This document shows, piece by piece, positions 21,891 through 32,740 of a stretch of DNA of 64,000 bases. The position numbers and the translations under genes were made by a program. Below the pieces are notes generated by a model that saw only the letters and a list, made by a program, of their open reading frames with translations, had not been told where the DNA came from and did not search any database. Each line of letters opens with the position of its first letter. Positions within the stretch are counted from its first letter, which is position 1. This stretch comes from Aquabacterium sp. J223 (GTDB taxonomy: Bacteria > Pseudomonadota > Gammaproteobacteria > Burkholderiales > Burkholderiaceae_C): the NCBI RefSeq assembly GCF_024666615.1, contig NZ_CP088297.1, forward strand, positions 310,001 to 374,000. Direction: 5' to 3'.

Positions 21891-22115
21891 TCAGCCGTCG
21901 GCCTGCCCTGCAGCGCCGCCGGCGGTGAGGTGGTCCTTCACCCGATCCACCCGCGGCCCGACGGCCTGCACCGCGGCAAGCAGCGTCTGCGGCGGCACGC
22001 CGAGTTCGCGCGCCCAATGCTCCAGCCGGCCCGGCCCGTGGACGTCGATCTCGGTGGTCGACGCGGCGTGCGGGGCCGGCAGGTCGTCGGAGGCTCGGTC
22101 GGCATCGGCGGACAT
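21891..22115 (-). CDS. DUF3606 small protein
   Basis: This 74-residue protein contains the DUF3606 pattern: an acidic N-terminal tail, then IDVHGPGRLEHWARELGVPPQTLLAAVQAVGPRVDRVKDHL. It is a short helical protein of unknown function found in many proteobacteria, often stress-related. It is convergent with the glycerate kinase and divergent from the cytochrome gene. Confidence 0.75.
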   Translation of the reverse strand: MSADADRASDDLPAPHAASTTEIDVHGPGRLEHWARELGVPPQTLLAAVQAVGPRVDRVKDHLTAGGAAGQADG

Positions 22116-22236
22116 GGTTCGCTCCAGTTCAAGAGGCATCGCCATGGCGGCGGCGCCTGGTTTGGCACTGCCCGGCGCGGCAAGCCCCATGCCGTGCGCC
22201 ATCGCCGACGGGTCCGGTCGCCGAGGGGTCGGCGTC

Positions 22237-22242
22237 TATAAT
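22237..22242 (+). promoter_or_regulatory. Candidate -10 element for the diheme cytochrome gene
   Basis: A perfect TATAAT stands out in GC-rich sequence, 140 bases before the cytochrome ATG. No good -35 hexamer is found 16-18 bases upstream (TCCGGT is the closest), so this is a likely but unproven promoter. Confidence 0.4.
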
Positions 22243-22381
22243 CCACGGGTTTTGCACCCGGCCCGGCAGGCCTTTCAGGTTTGCCACCGCGGTCCGCGAT
22301 TTACGCGGCCCGCCTGCCCGGCAACGCCGCGCAGTCACCCCTCACCCGCTTCTTTTGCCACCGGCCGGCATCGAGGATTTC

Positions 22382-23281
22382 ATGAGCGACGACGCCCGAC
22401 ACACCGACTCCGACGCCCACGACGCGCACGAGGGCCCGATCAAGACCCCGAAGCAACTCGCGCTGGCCGTCTTCTGGGCCTTCGTCATTCCGATCGTCGC
22501 CATCCTGCTGCTGGTGACCTACGTCGAGGTCGGCGACCGCGAAGGCGCCGGCAGCGAGGGCCAGACCGCGGAGGCGATCGCCCGCCGCATCCAGCCGGTC
22601 GGCACGGTGGAGGTCAAGGACGTCACCGACGTCGCCTCACTGAAGACCGGCGAGCAGGTCTACACCGCCCAATGCGTCGCCTGCCACGGCAGCGGCGCGG
22701 CCGGCGCGCCGAAGCTCGGCGATGGTGGCGCCTGGTCCGCGCGCCTCAAGGAAGGCTACGAGCACCTGCTCGCCGCGGCCCTGAAGGGCAAGGGCAACAT
22801 GCCGCCGCAGGGTGGTGGTGACTTCACCGACTTCGAGATCGGGCGGGCGGTGGTCTACATGGCCAACCAGTCCGGCGGCAAGCTGGCCGAGCCGCAGCCG
22901 CCGGCACCGGGCGCGGCACCGCAGGCCGCCGCACCAGCCGCGGCCGACACCAACGCCGCCGGCGCTGCCGCCGCACAGCAGGTGGCCGCTGCGCTGGCCA
23001 GCACGCAGAAGCCGGCCGCGGCCGCGGCCGCGCCGGCCGCCGGTGCGGTGCCCGCGCTGTACACCCAGGCCTGCCAGGTCTGCCATGCGGCCGGCGTGGC
23101 CGGCGCCCCGAAGATCGGCGACAAGGCCGCGTGGGCGCCGCGTCTCGGGCAGGGGCTGGACGCGCTGACCGCCAGCGTGATCAAGGGCAAGGGCGCCATG
23201 CCGCCGAAGGGCGGTGCGGCCAACGCCAGCGACGCCGACCTGCGCGCCGTCGTCAGCTACATGGTCGGCAGCGTCAAGTAG
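22382..23281 (+). CDS. Membrane-anchored diheme cytochrome c (c5 type)
   Basis: This 299-residue protein has a short cytoplasmic His/Asp-rich N-terminus, one TM anchor (about 25-48, LAVFWAFVIPIVAILLLVTYV), and two cytochrome c5-like domains joined by a long Ala/Pro linker. The heme motifs are CVACH (about 98-102) and CQVCH (about 231-235). Each is followed by a Met ligand in the pattern GKG-MPP(Q/K)G. It would carry electrons at the periplasmic face to a terminal oxidase. A rho-independent terminator follows directly. No oxidase genes are adjacent. Confidence 0.92.
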   Translation: MSDDARHTDSDAHDAHEGPIKTPKQLALAVFWAFVIPIVAILLLVTYVEVGDREGAGSEGQTAEAIARRIQPVGTVEVKDVTDVASLKTGEQVYTAQCVACHGSGAAGAPKLGDGGAWSARLKEGYEHLLAAALKGKGNMPPQGGGDFTDFEIGRAVVYMANQSGGKLAEPQPPAPGAAPQAAAPAAADTNAAGAAAAQQVAAALASTQKPAAAAAAPAAGAVPALYTQACQVCHAAGVAGAPKIGDKAAWAPRLGQGLDALTASVIKGKGAMPPKGGAANASDADLRAVVSYMVGSVK

Positions 23282-23303
23282 CCGCACCCGCCGTCTCGAC
23301 GAA

Positions 23304-23327
23304 GGCCGCCCGAGAGGCGGCCTTTTT
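23304..23327 (+). terminator. Intrinsic terminator of the cytochrome c gene
   Basis: Stem GGCCGCC/GGCGGCC with a CGAGA loop followed by TTTTT, 23 bases after the stop codon. Confidence 0.9.
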
Positions 23328-23365
23328 CTTGTCCGTGACCGGCGGCCCATCGGTGGCCGTCGCAT

Positions 23366-23394
23366 GAAAAAGGGCCGGTGCGTGGCACCGGCCC
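23366..23394 (-). terminator. Intrinsic terminator of the SWIB gene
   Basis: On the minus strand, stem GGGCCGGTGC/GCACCGGCCC with a three-base loop is followed by TTTTT. It lies 43 bases after the SWIB stop codon. Confidence 0.9.
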
Positions 23395-23437
23395 TGTCGT
23401 CGATGCGCCCCGCCTGCGCGGGGCGTCAAGCGCCTCG

Positions 23438-23809
23438 TCAGCTCAGGTGGCCGTTGATCAGCTTGGTCATCTCGAACATCGACACCTGGGGCTTCTTGAA
23501 GATTTCCTTCAGCTTGGCGTCGGCGTTGATCATCGTCTTCTGGTTCTTGTCCTGAAGACCGTTCTTCTTGATGTACTCCCAGACCTTCTTCGTCACCTCG
23601 GTGCGCGGGGCCGGCTTGTCGCCGATCACCGCCGCGAGTTGCGGGCTGGGGGTCATCGCCTTCATGAACGCCGCATTCGGCGCCCGCTTCGCAGCGGCCT
23701 TCTTCGCCGGTGCCTTGGCGGGTGCCGCCTTCTTGGCCGGTGCCTTCTTCGCAGGCGCGGCCTTCTTGGCAGCGGCCTTCTTCGCCGGCGCCTTCTTCGC
23801 AGTTGCCAT
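23438..23809 (-). CDS. SWIB/MDM2-domain protein with histone H1-like tail
   Basis: This 123-residue protein has residues 1-43 as AKKA/PAKK repeats like the C-terminal tail of histone H1, followed by a SWIB/MDM2 domain (about 48-123, MTPSPQLAAVIGDKPAPRTEVTKK, VWEYIKKNGLQD, MINADAKLKEIF, VSMFEMTKLINGHL). The basic tail should bind DNA, and the SWIB fold binds proteins in eukaryotic chromatin remodelling. It is therefore probably a nucleoid-associated protein. ATG 23809 is chosen because GGAGAG lies eight bases upstream; an earlier in-frame ATG overlaps that site. Single gene with its own terminator. Confidence 0.9.
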   Translation of the reverse strand: MATAKKAPAKKAAAKKAAPAKKAPAKKAAPAKAPAKKAAAKRAPNAAFMKAMTPSPQLAAVIGDKPAPRTEVTKKVWEYIKKNGLQDKNQKTMINADAKLKEIFKKPQVSMFEMTKLINGHLS

Positions 23810-24030
23810 TTTGAATCTCTCCATCAAGGGTTGATTGATGTGCGGGGTCCGGGTGCGGCCGCGTGAGCCTGCATTTCTCTCTTGATCCCCACCGGCGCGA
23901 ATGGTAATGCCTGCCATAGGGGTTGAGAAGCCGGTTTCCCTCTGAAAACGGCCTCGTTGGCCCTGAGTAATGGCCAATGTCGCCACAGCGCATCAAGAAA
24001 CTGCGCTGCCACCGCAGCCTGCGACGAGTT

Positions 24031-25095
24031 TCAGGCGAGCAGGTCGCGGTCGACGTCGTCCAGCCGCGCGCAGCCGCACTGCGCCATCGCCATCCTCAAT
24101 TCGTCCGTGAGCAGGCGCAGCACATGGGCCACGCCATGCGCGCCGGCCACCGCCAGACCATGCACCTGCGGCCGTCCGATCAGCACCGCGCTGGCGCCGA
24201 GCGCGACCGCCTTGAGCACATCGGTGCCGCGGCGGATGCCGCCATCGACCAGCAGCGGCACGCTGCCGTGCATCGCGTCGGCGATGCGCGGCAGCGCCCA
24301 AGCGGTGCTGACCGCGGTGTCGAGCGTGCGCCCGCCGTGGTTGGACACGACGAGGCCGGACACGCCGAGCGCCACCGCCTGCCGCGCGTCGTCGGCCCGC
24401 AGCACACCCTTGAGCAGCAGCGGCAGGCGCGTCTGCGTGCGCAACCATTCGACGTCGCGCCACGTCGGCGCGTGCGCGAGCAGGTCGTCGATCGCGCTCG
24501 CGGGGCGACCGGCCTCGCCCTGCACGGCCTCGTCCTGCGGGCGGAGGTTGACCGCGCGCACGCCGGCCGGCAAGGTGAAGCGTGCCGGCCGCACGGCCGC
24601 ATCGACCGTGAGCACCAGCGCCTCGAAGCCGGCCGCCTCCGCGCGCTGCACCAGCTCGCGGGTCACGCCGCGATCGGGTTGAAGGTAGAGCTGGAACCAC
24701 AGCGGGCCGCGGCCGGCGTCGCCGATCACCACGCGGGCCACGTCCTCCAGCGCCGTGCTGGCCAGCGTGCTCAGCACCACGCCTGCGCCCAGCGCCGACG
24801 CCGCGAGGGCGCTCGCCAGTTCGCCGTCGGCATGGGCCAGCCGCTGATAGGCCACCGGCGCCAGCAGCACCGGATGGGCGAGGCGGCGGCCGAACAGCTC
24901 GGTGGCCGGGTCGCTGAGACGCAGGTCGCGCAGCAGGCGCGGCAGCAGCCGCAGCGCGCTCCAGTCGCCGCCGTTGGCGCGCAGCGTGTGGCCGTCGTCG
25001 GCGCCACCCGCCAGGTACGACCACACCGCCGGGTCGAGCCGCTGGCGCGCGGCGGCCTCGTGATCGGCCAGGCTGGTGATGCCGGGCGGGATCAT
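24031..25095 (-). CDS. FMN-dependent alpha-hydroxy-acid oxidizing protein
   Basis: This 354-residue TIM-barrel flavoenzyme of the LldD/glycolate oxidase family contains LAPVAYQRLAHADGE, STLASTALEDVA, WFQLYLQPDRG, LLLKGVLRADDA, the catalytic VSNHGGRTLD and the phosphate-binding VPLLVDGGIRRGTDVLKA, ALGASAVLIGRP. It oxidises an L-2-hydroxy acid such as lactate to the keto acid. It lies downstream of, and on the same strand as, the piuC-like gene, separated by 132 bases. Substrate unproven. Confidence 0.9.
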   Translation of the reverse strand: MIPPGITSLADHEAAARQRLDPAVWSYLAGGADDGHTLRANGGDWSALRLLPRLLRDLRLSDPATELFGRRLAHPVLLAPVAYQRLAHADGELASALAASALGAGVVLSTLASTALEDVARVVIGDAGRGPLWFQLYLQPDRGVTRELVQRAEAAGFEALVLTVDAAVRPARFTLPAGVRAVNLRPQDEAVQGEAGRPASAIDDLLAHAPTWRDVEWLRTQTRLPLLLKGVLRADDARQAVALGVSGLVVSNHGGRTLDTAVSTAWALPRIADAMHGSVPLLVDGGIRRGTDVLKAVALGASAVLIGRPQVHGLAVAGAHGVAHVLRLLTDELRMAMAQCGCARLDDVDRDLLA

Positions 25096-25227
25096 GTCGG
25101 CCCCTCGCCCGCCGGGTTCGTCGGCCGATCCCCCGCAGGGATGGCGGGCCGGCTTGGGAGCGGCCCGGCGCTCGGCCCGTCACTCGGCCGGCCCGCACCT
25201 CGCCGCATGGTGTCTTTCATGCCGGAC

Positions 25228-25905
25228 TCAGGTCTCGGCCCAGAGCCGCAGCAGGTTGTGGTACGTGCCGGTCAGCGCGACCGCTTCGGGGGTCTCGCCA
25301 TGGCGCTCGCGCAGCCGCATCAGGCTCATGTCCATGTCGTAGAGCAGCCGGCGCTGCTCGTCGCTGCGCACCAGGCTCTCGACCCAGAAGAAGCTCGCCA
25401 GGCGCAGGCCGCGCGTGACAGGGCGAACCTCGTGGACCGAGGTGCCCGGGTAGAGCACGGCCTGGCCCGCCGGCAACTTGAGGCTGGTGCGCTCCTGCGG
25501 TCCCTGGATCACCAACTCGCCCCCGTCGTAGGCCTCGGGGTCGGACAGGAAGAGGGTGCACGACAGGTCGGTGCGCAACCGCACGCCCGGCTGCGGGAAG
25601 CGGATGGCCGAGTCGACATGGGGACCGTAGGCGTTGCCGTCGCCGCCGTAGCGGTTGAACGACGGCGGGAACACCTTGCGCGGCAGCGCGGCGGTGAGGA
25701 ACTGCGGCGAGCGGTCGATGGCGCGCAGCACCAGCTGCTGCAGCGCGTGCACGGCGGGGTCGTCGCCGCTCAGCTGCTCGTTGCGCTTGACCTGCTCGGC
25801 CTGGTCGCCGGCGGTGGCGCGGCCATCGATCCAGCGGGCCCGGTCCAGCCGTTGGCGTGCCTCGCGCACTTCGTCGTCGGTCAACAGCGGCAGCGTGAGG
25901 ATCAT
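25228..25905 (-). CDS. piuC: PKHD-type Fe(II)/2-oxoglutarate hydroxylase
   Basis: This 225-residue protein is of the PiuC/YbiX family. The 2-oxoglutarate/iron core is HVDSAIRFP (His and Asp ligands), [28 protein letters not shown] (second His, then the Arg for 2-oxoglutarate) and [10 protein letters not shown]. The family is routinely encoded beside Fiu/PiuA-type siderophore receptors and induced under iron limitation. Here it follows such a receptor by 58 bases. The substrate is unknown; modification of a catechol siderophore is the usual guess. Confidence 0.92.
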   Translation of the reverse strand: MILTLPLLTDDEVREARQRLDRARWIDGRATAGDQAEQVKRNEQLSGDDPAVHALQQLVLRAIDRSPQFLTAALPRKVFPPSFNRYGGDGNAYGPHVDSAIRFPQPGVRLRTDLSCTLFLSDPEAYDGGELVIQGPQERTSLKLPAGQAVLYPGTSVHEVRPVTRGLRLASFFWVESLVRSDEQRRLLYDMDMSLMRLRERHGETPEAVALTGTYHNLLRLWAET

Positions 25906-25963
25906 GGCGTCACAACGGAAAAGGGCGGGCCGCCACGGCCCGCCCCGAACGCCCCACGACCGG

Positions 25964-28354
25964 TCAGAAGCGACCGATCAGCGAGGCCTGCACCAGACGG
26001 CCGGCACCGGGCACGTAGTGGCCGCGGTACAGCGCGTCGGCATAGTACTTGTCACCGACGTTGATCACGTTGGCCTTGACCGACACGTTGTCCGACACCC
26101 GGTACTCGGCCATCAGGTCGAGCGTGGCGAAGCCGGGGGCGGTCCAGGCCGGCGCCGTCACGTCGGCCGGCGCCTGCTTGCTGCGGAAGTTGACCCCGGC
26201 GCCGAGCCGCAGGCGCGGCAGCACCTGGTAGGTGGACCAGACGGTGCCGCTGTGCTTGGGGCTCAGGCCCGGCCGGTCGCCGACGCGGTTGCCGACGGTG
26301 GCTTGCAGACAGGTCGGCGGCGTGGTGGCCGGCGGTACCGCGGCAGGGCACGGCGCCGCCGCGTCCACCTTGGCGTCGAACAACCACATGTAGGAGCCGA
26401 ACACCTCCCACTTCGGCGTCAGCCGGCCGGTGACGTCGGCCTCGATGCCGGTGGCGTGGCGCTTGCCGGACAGCAGGAGCCGGTCGGCGGCGGTGTCCAC
26501 GTCGGTGTTGCGCTCGTTCGTCTTGGTCGTGCGGAACAGCGCGAAGCGGGTGGTGAAGCGCCGGTCCTCGGTGTCGAGCCGTGCGCCGAGTTCGATGTTC
26601 TGGCTTTCCTCCGGCGGCGTGTTGGCGTTCTGCGTGTTGTACGAGTAGGTGTCGCCCGAGGTGTTGAACGACGTGCCCCACGAGAAGTGGAAGGACTGCA
26701 GCGGCGTCGGCTGGTAGAGCACGCCCAAGCGCTTGCTCACGGCAGAGATGCGCTGCTGGTACGGCACGGTGGTGACCGGGCCGGCCGCATTCGTGGGGAT
26801 GTTGAAGACGTTGTAGCTGCCGTCGAGGTTGTCGTAGCGCAGGCCGCCGATGACCTTCCACGCCGGCGCCACCTGCACGACGTCCTGCACGAAGGCGCCA
26901 TAGCCCTTGGCGACGAAGGCGTTGTTGTCGCGCAGGATGCGGCTGTCCTCGTCGACCCATGCGCCGTCCCCCGGGGTGCCGGCGGTGGTGGTCGGCTTGG
27001 TGAGGTTGACGCCGCCCTGCGCCGCGGTGCGGGGGATGTAGACGTCCTTGGCCTCGCGGGTGAAGTCGACGCCGGCCAGCAGTTCGTGGCGAACGCCGAG
27101 CGCGTCGAACGCGGTGCTCAGGTCGCTCTGGACGTGCAGCGTGTCGACGTCCTGGATCTTGTAGTTGCTGCCGCGCGTGAAGACGGTGTTCGGGCCGAAG
27201 TTGTTGAGGCCGATGGCCGCTGCGCCGGGCTGCTGCGCGGCGCCGGCGAAGCGGATCGCGCTGGCCCGCAGGTCGCGCTTGAACTCGCCCTTGCGCACCT
27301 GGGTGCGCAGTTCGGTGGTGCCGCTGAAGCGGTGGATGTGCGACAGCGTGACCATGCGCGCGCCGCCATGGTTGCGGTCGCTTGCCATGCCGTAGTAGGC
27401 CTGCGGCTTCAGGCCCGGGATGATGGTGTTCTCGGCGCTGGACGACGCGGCCGTCGGCCGGATCCACGGAATGCCGTAGTTGATGCCGTTCTCATTGTCC
27501 AGCCAGTAGGCGCTGACCTGGAATTCGTCGCGGGTCCCGATGCCCCAGCGGAAGGCGCCGGCCAGGCCCGACTTGTCGATCGAGCTGCCGGAGCCGTTGT
27601 TGTCCGCGGTCGTGCGCATGACGTTCAGCCGCACCGCCGCGTTCTCGCCGGTCACGAGGTTGAAGTCGCCGGTCAGCCGCCGGTAGTTGAAGTTGCCGAC
27701 GGTGGCCGTGACCTCGTTCTGGTTGAGCAGCCGTGGCGCCTTCGTCACCTGGTTGACCGCACCGCCGGTGGAGCCGCGGCCGAACAGCATCGACGCGGAG
27801 CCGCGCAGCAGCTCGATGCGGTCGTTGTTGAAGGTGTCGCGATCGTAGAAGGCGGGGTCCCGCATGCCGTCGATGAAGATGTCGCCGGTGCCCTGCAGCG
27901 AGAAGCCGCGCAGGCGGATGTCCTCCTCCGCGCCTTCGGCCGCCTGGAAGGTGACGCCCGCGGTGTTGCGCAGCACGTCGCGCACGGTGTCGAGGTTGCG
28001 GTCGTCGATCAGCCGTTCGGTGACGACCGTGATCGACTGCGGGATGTCGCGCAACTGCTGCGTGCCGCGGCCGATGTTGGTCGTCGTCGCCCGCAGGCTG
28101 TCCTTGCCGCTGCTGTCGGCCTGCGCGCGGGTGCGCACCACGGGCAGCGCGGCGTCCGGCTCGGCGGGGGCCACCGCGGCGGGCGGCGCGGCCGGAGCAC
28201 CGGACTGCGCCGTGGCCAGTCCCGCGAAGCCGAAGCCGGCCGCCAGCGCGCCCAGCGGCAGCAGGCCGGCCGCCGCGCGGGCGGGCGGCTTGGCGGCGGG
28301 TTCGAGGGGCGTCGGGCGGTGGCGCGGCTTGGCGCGTGAGGTGGGTCGGCGCAT
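25964..28354 (-). CDS. TonB-dependent siderophore receptor (Fiu/PiuA-like)
   Basis: This 796-residue outer-membrane receptor has an unusually long Arg/Pro-rich signal region (about 1-50), a plug domain (about 95-210, [25 protein letters not shown]-like [36 protein letters not shown]), and a 22-strand barrel ending in [12 protein letters not shown] with the terminal Phe. It imports ferric catecholate-type siderophores using TonB-ExbBD energy. It is clustered with piuC downstream and exbD-exbB-tonB upstream, all on one strand. Exact siderophore unknown. Confidence 0.93.
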   Translation of the reverse strand: MRRPTSRAKPRHRPTPLEPAAKPPARAAAGLLPLGALAAGFGFAGLATAQSGAPAAPPAAVAPAEPDAALPVVRTRAQADSSGKDSLRATTTNIGRGTQQLRDIPQSITVVTERLIDDRNLDTVRDVLRNTAGVTFQAAEGAEEDIRLRGFSLQGTGDIFIDGMRDPAFYDRDTFNNDRIELLRGSASMLFGRGSTGGAVNQVTKAPRLLNQNEVTATVGNFNYRRLTGDFNLVTGENAAVRLNVMRTTADNNGSGSSIDKSGLAGAFRWGIGTRDEFQVSAYWLDNENGINYGIPWIRPTAASSSAENTIIPGLKPQAYYGMASDRNHGGARMVTLSHIHRFSGTTELRTQVRKGEFKRDLRASAIRFAGAAQQPGAAAIGLNNFGPNTVFTRGSNYKIQDVDTLHVQSDLSTAFDALGVRHELLAGVDFTREAKDVYIPRTAAQGGVNLTKPTTTAGTPGDGAWVDEDSRILRDNNAFVAKGYGAFVQDVVQVAPAWKVIGGLRYDNLDGSYNVFNIPTNAAGPVTTVPYQQRISAVSKRLGVLYQPTPLQSFHFSWGTSFNTSGDTYSYNTQNANTPPEESQNIELGARLDTEDRRFTTRFALFRTTKTNERNTDVDTAADRLLLSGKRHATGIEADVTGRLTPKWEVFGSYMWLFDAKVDAAAPCPAAVPPATTPPTCLQATVGNRVGDRPGLSPKHSGTVWSTYQVLPRLRLGAGVNFRSKQAPADVTAPAWTAPGFATLDLMAEYRVSDNVSVKANVINVGDKYYADALYRGHYVPGAGRLVQASLIGRF

Positions 28355-28427
28355 GTCGGTCGTTCCTTGGGCGGTGGTCGTTGTCGTTCGAGGGATCGGG
28401 GCTCGGCGGGCGGCGGCAGCCGATCGA

Positions 28428-28492
28428 CCGGACCGCGAGGTCCGGCCGGCGGGACAGCAAGGGGTGAGGGACGGGCGACGCCTCAGCGTCGC
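28428..28492 (-). other. Two hairpins between exbD and the receptor gene
   Basis: CCGGACC-GCGA-GGTCCGG (28428-28445) and GCGACGC-CTCA-GCGTCGC (28475-28492) are perfect stems with tetraloops in the 160-base gap. They have no T tract. They could stabilise the exbD mRNA end or attenuate read-through into the receptor gene. Confidence 0.35.
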
Positions 28493-28514
28493 GCGACGGC
28501 GGTGCGGCGGCGGC

Positions 28515-28934
28515 TCACTTCGCCTCCGGCTCGCTGATGAAGCCGATCTTGTGCAGCCCGGCCTGGCCGGCGTCGGCCAGCGTCTGCGCCACCTCGCGGT
28601 AGGCCACCGACTGGTCGGCGCGCAGGTGCACCTCGGGCTGGGTGGGCTTCCGGCCTTCCAGCGCGAAGCGGCGCGCGGCCTCGGCGCGGTCGACCTTCTC
28701 GCCGTTCCAGTAGCGCTGGCCGGTGGCGTCGATGGCGAACTCGATCTTGTCGGGCTGCTGCACGTTCGGCGCCGAGCTGGCCTGCGGCAGCTCCAGCTTC
28801 ACCGCATGGGTGAGCAGCGGGGCGGTGACGATGAAGATCACCAGCAGCACCAGCATCACGTCGATGAGCGGAACCATGTTGATCTCGGCCATCGGCGCGC
28901 CGGACCGCTTGTCGTCGAAGGAGGCGAAGGCCAT
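28515..28934 (-). CDS. exbD: Biopolymer transport protein ExbD
   Basis: This 139-residue inner-membrane protein has one TM helix (about 17-37, INMVPLIDVMLVLLVIFIVT, with the proton-path Asp in LIDVMLVLL) and a periplasmic domain ending IGFISEPEAK. With ExbB it uses the proton gradient to energise TonB. It follows exbB by 19 bases. The length is normal (about 140). Confidence 0.94.
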   Translation of the reverse strand: MAFASFDDKRSGAPMAEINMVPLIDVMLVLLVIFIVTAPLLTHAVKLELPQASSAPNVQQPDKIEFAIDATGQRYWNGEKVDRAEAARRFALEGRKPTQPEVHLRADQSVAYREVAQTLADAGQAGLHKIGFISEPEAK

Positions 28935-28953
28935 GGCAGCGTGTCCTTCGGCC

Positions 28954-29700
28954 TCAGGCGTTGGCCACCGCGGGCTTCAGCGGCCGCACGTTCGGCATCA
29001 CGGGCGCGGCCGCGCCGGGCGCCTCGCCCATGGTCAGGAAGCTGTGCAGCTCGTAGGCGAAGGCGTCCAGCCGCGCGGCCAGCACCCGGTTGCTGCGGGT
29101 GATGGCGTTGTAGGCCATGACCGCGGGAATGGCGACCGCCAGGCCGATGCCGGTCATGATCAGCGCCTCGCCCACCGGGCCGGCGACCTTGTCCAGCGTG
29201 CCGGCGCCGCTCATGCCGATGGCCACCAGCGCGTGGTAGACGCCCCAGACGGTGCCGAACAGGCCGACGAAGGGGGCGGTGGCGCCGATGGTGGCCAGCG
29301 TGGTGAGGCCGCTTTCCAGCCGCGTGGTCTCCTCGTCCAGCACCTTCTTGATGGTGCGGGTGATGAAGTCGGTGGCGCTGCCGGCTTCGGACAGCTTGGC
29401 CGCGCCGTGTTTGGCATGGTGCTGCTGGGCGTGCAGCGCATGCGCCGTCAGGTGGCTGAAGGGCTCCCGCGCGCCGTGCGTGGCGATCTCGTGCTGCACG
29501 GCGTCCAGCGAGCGGGCGTTCCAGAACAGCTCGAGGAAGGCGGCGCTGCGGCGGCCGCGCAGCCAGGCCACCAGGCCCTTGCGGACGATCAGCGCCCATG
29601 ACAGCGCCGACATGATCACGAGGATGCCCAGCAGCGTCTTGCCCACCGCATCGCTTTGCGCGATGAAGTGGCCGAAGCCGAGGGGGGAGGTCGGTTCCAT
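28954..29700 (-). CDS. exbB: Biopolymer transport protein ExbB (MotA/TolQ family)
   Basis: This 248-residue protein has three TM helices (about 22-40, 125-148, 170-192) and the MotA/TolQ/ExbB core LATIGATAPFVGLFGTVWG, YHALVAIG, VGEALIMTGIGLAVAIPAVMAYN. Five ExbB subunits surround an ExbD dimer to form the proton-driven stator. It begins three bases after the tonB stop codon, so translation is probably coupled. Confidence 0.94.
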   Translation of the reverse strand: MEPTSPLGFGHFIAQSDAVGKTLLGILVIMSALSWALIVRKGLVAWLRGRRSAAFLELFWNARSLDAVQHEIATHGAREPFSHLTAHALHAQQHHAKHGAAKLSEAGSATDFITRTIKKVLDEETTRLESGLTTLATIGATAPFVGLFGTVWGVYHALVAIGMSGAGTLDKVAGPVGEALIMTGIGLAVAIPAVMAYNAITRSNRVLAARLDAFAYELHSFLTMGEAPGAAAPVMPNVRPLKPAVANA

Positions 29701-29703
29701 GGG

Positions 29704-30387
29704 TCAGTTCTCCAGTTCGTAGGCGAGGGCGGCGCTCGATTCGCATTCGATCGGCGCGCCGTTGTCCATGCAGGGTTGGAAGCGCGCCTGGCGCATGGCC
29801 GACAGGGCCTGCTCGTCCAGCCGCGGGAAGCCGGAAGAGCGCTGCAGGGCGATCTGCCGCGGCAGCCCCCGGGTGTCCACCACCACGCGCAGCACCACGG
29901 TGCCCTCTTCGCGCAGCCGCTGCGAGGCCGGCGGAAAGGCGATCGGTGGCTGGACCAGGTAGCGCAGCGCGCTGGGCGGCACCTTCTTCGGCGACGGCGG
30001 CGGAGGCGCCGGCGGGGCGGGCGGCGCGGCGGCGACGACCGGCGCGGGCGGCTCGACCGGCGCGGGCGGCGCCGGCTCAGGCGGCGGAGGCGGCGTGACG
30101 AAGGGCGCCGGCGCCGGGCTGGGCGCGGCGGCGATCACGGGCTTGGGCGGCGGGGGCGTGCGCGGCTTGGGCGCTGCGGGGGGCGGCGGTGGCGGCGGCG
30201 GTCGCACCGGCTCGGGCGGCGCGATCATCTCCACCATCAGCGGCGCCACGGAGGCCATGGCCTCGCGCACCGGCTGCACCTGCATCAACGCCCACAGCGC
30301 GCCCACGTGCGCGCCCGCCACGGCCACGACCAGGCCGCGGCGGAAGGCCGGCGGCAGGTCGTCCTGGGCAGCGCGCGGGGGGATCAT
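29704..30387 (-). CDS. tonB: Energy transducer TonB
   Basis: This 227-residue protein has a short cytoplasmic start, one TM anchor (about 16-35), a long Pro/Ala-rich periplasmic spacer (about 50-145), and a C-terminal TonB box-binding domain (about 150-227, PIAFPPASQRLREEGTVVLRV, GLPRQIALQRSSGFPRLDEQAL, ARFQPCMDNGAPIE). It is the first gene of the iron operon, with a Fur-like box 23 bases upstream of its start. The ATG is immediately followed by Pro-Pro codons. Confidence 0.93.
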   Translation of the reverse strand: MIPPRAAQDDLPPAFRRGLVVAVAGAHVGALWALMQVQPVREAMASVAPLMVEMIAPPEPVRPPPPPPPPAAPKPRTPPPPKPVIAAAPSPAPAPFVTPPPPPEPAPPAPVEPPAPVVAAAPPAPPAPPPPSPKKVPPSALRYLVQPPIAFPPASQRLREEGTVVLRVVVDTRGLPRQIALQRSSGFPRLDEQALSAMRQARFQPCMDNGAPIECESSAALAYELEN

Positions 30388-30409
30388 CGGGGGAAAGCGG
30401 ATTGTTGTT

Positions 30410-30428
30410 GCGAGCTATTCTCATTCGC
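30410..30428 (-). promoter_or_regulatory. fur box: Fur-like box upstream of tonB
   Basis: On the minus strand, GCGAATGAGAATAGCTCGC is a near-palindrome centred between the AATGAGAAT half and its partner. It matches the Fur half-site AATGAGAAT, lies in an AT-rich patch, and sits just before tonB, where iron repression of tonB-exbB-exbD is expected. Confidence 0.65.
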
Positions 30429-30515
30429 TTTCCTAATCAACGCAATAGCAACACCGGTCGGCGTGCACCGGCCGCCACAGCGTCCCGTGCGCCCCGGCGG
30501 GCTATGCTCCGCCGC

Positions 30516-30866
30516 ATGAAGCTGATCGTTCGCTGGCTGTTGCTCGCCGCCGCCCTGCTGCTGGTGGCCCACCTCTATCCGGGTGTCGTGGTGCAGAGCT
30601 TCGGCTCGGCCCTCATCGCCGCCGTCGTGCTCGGCCTGCTGAACACGCTGCTGCGGCCGCTGCTGGTGCTGCTGACGCTGCCGGTCACGCTGCTGACGCT
30701 GGGCCTGTTCCTCTTCGTCATCAACGCGGTGATCTTCTGGGCCGCCGCCTCCCTGCTGCCGGGGCTGCACGTGCAGGGCTTCGTCGCCGCGCTGATCGGC
30801 TCGCTGATCTACAGCCTGTGCGGCATGGTGATCGACGTCGCCATGGAGCGCGTCTTCTCGGACTGA
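30516..30866 (+). CDS. Phage-holin-family (PF04020) membrane protein
   Basis: This 116-residue protein has four TM helices (about 5-22, 30-50, 55-78, 88-108). The family core is VVLGLLNTLLRPLLVLLTLP, LGLFLFVINAVIFW, LPGLHVQGF and GSLIYSLCG. Despite the family name it is a chromosomal housekeeping protein in most proteobacteria, and nothing here suggests a prophage. Function unknown. It runs opposite to the iron operon and ends eight bases before a terminator shared with the glycerol operon. Confidence 0.85.
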   Translation: MKLIVRWLLLAAALLLVAHLYPGVVVQSFGSALIAAVVLGLLNTLLRPLLVLLTLPVTLLTLGLFLFVINAVIFWAAASLLPGLHVQGFVAALIGSLIYSLCGMVIDVAMERVFSD

Positions 30867-30873
30867 CGCCCAA

Positions 30874-30898
30874 GAAAAAGGCCGCGCATTGCGCGGCC
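30874..30898 (-). terminator. Intrinsic terminator of the glycerol transport operon
   Basis: On the minus strand, stem GGCCGCGC/GCGCGGCC with a three-base loop is followed by TTTTT, 22 bases after the glpV stop. It may also work for the convergent holin-family gene. Confidence 0.88.
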
Positions 30899-30920
30899 TC
30901 AGGGTCGGCGGAGGTCGGCG

Positions 30921-32648
<1,728 letters not shown>

Positions 32649-32690
32649 GGTTGTCTCCTTCTCAGCGCCCCCGAAGCTCTCAGCGGTCTG

Positions 32691-32711
32691 GGTGCGGCCC
32701 CGGGGGGCACC
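32691..32711 (-). other. Hairpin in the glpU-glpV gap
   Basis: GGTGC...GCACC arms enclose a GC-rich loop (GGCCCCGGGGG) in the 92-base gap. There is no T tract. A stem in this place could protect or set the level of the distal binding-protein message; this is inference. Confidence 0.3.
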
Positions 32712-32740
32712 GGGCCGAGTCCCGTCAATCGATGGTTCCT

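Noticed and set aside
23690-23810. AKKA repeats as a microsatellite or CRISPR-like array
   Set aside because: The repeats are codon-level, irregular and in frame; they encode the H1-like tail.
30516-30866. Prophage remnant suggested by the holin family name
   Set aside because: PF04020 proteins are chromosomal membrane proteins in many bacteria. No other phage gene, attachment site or integrase is present, even near the tRNA.
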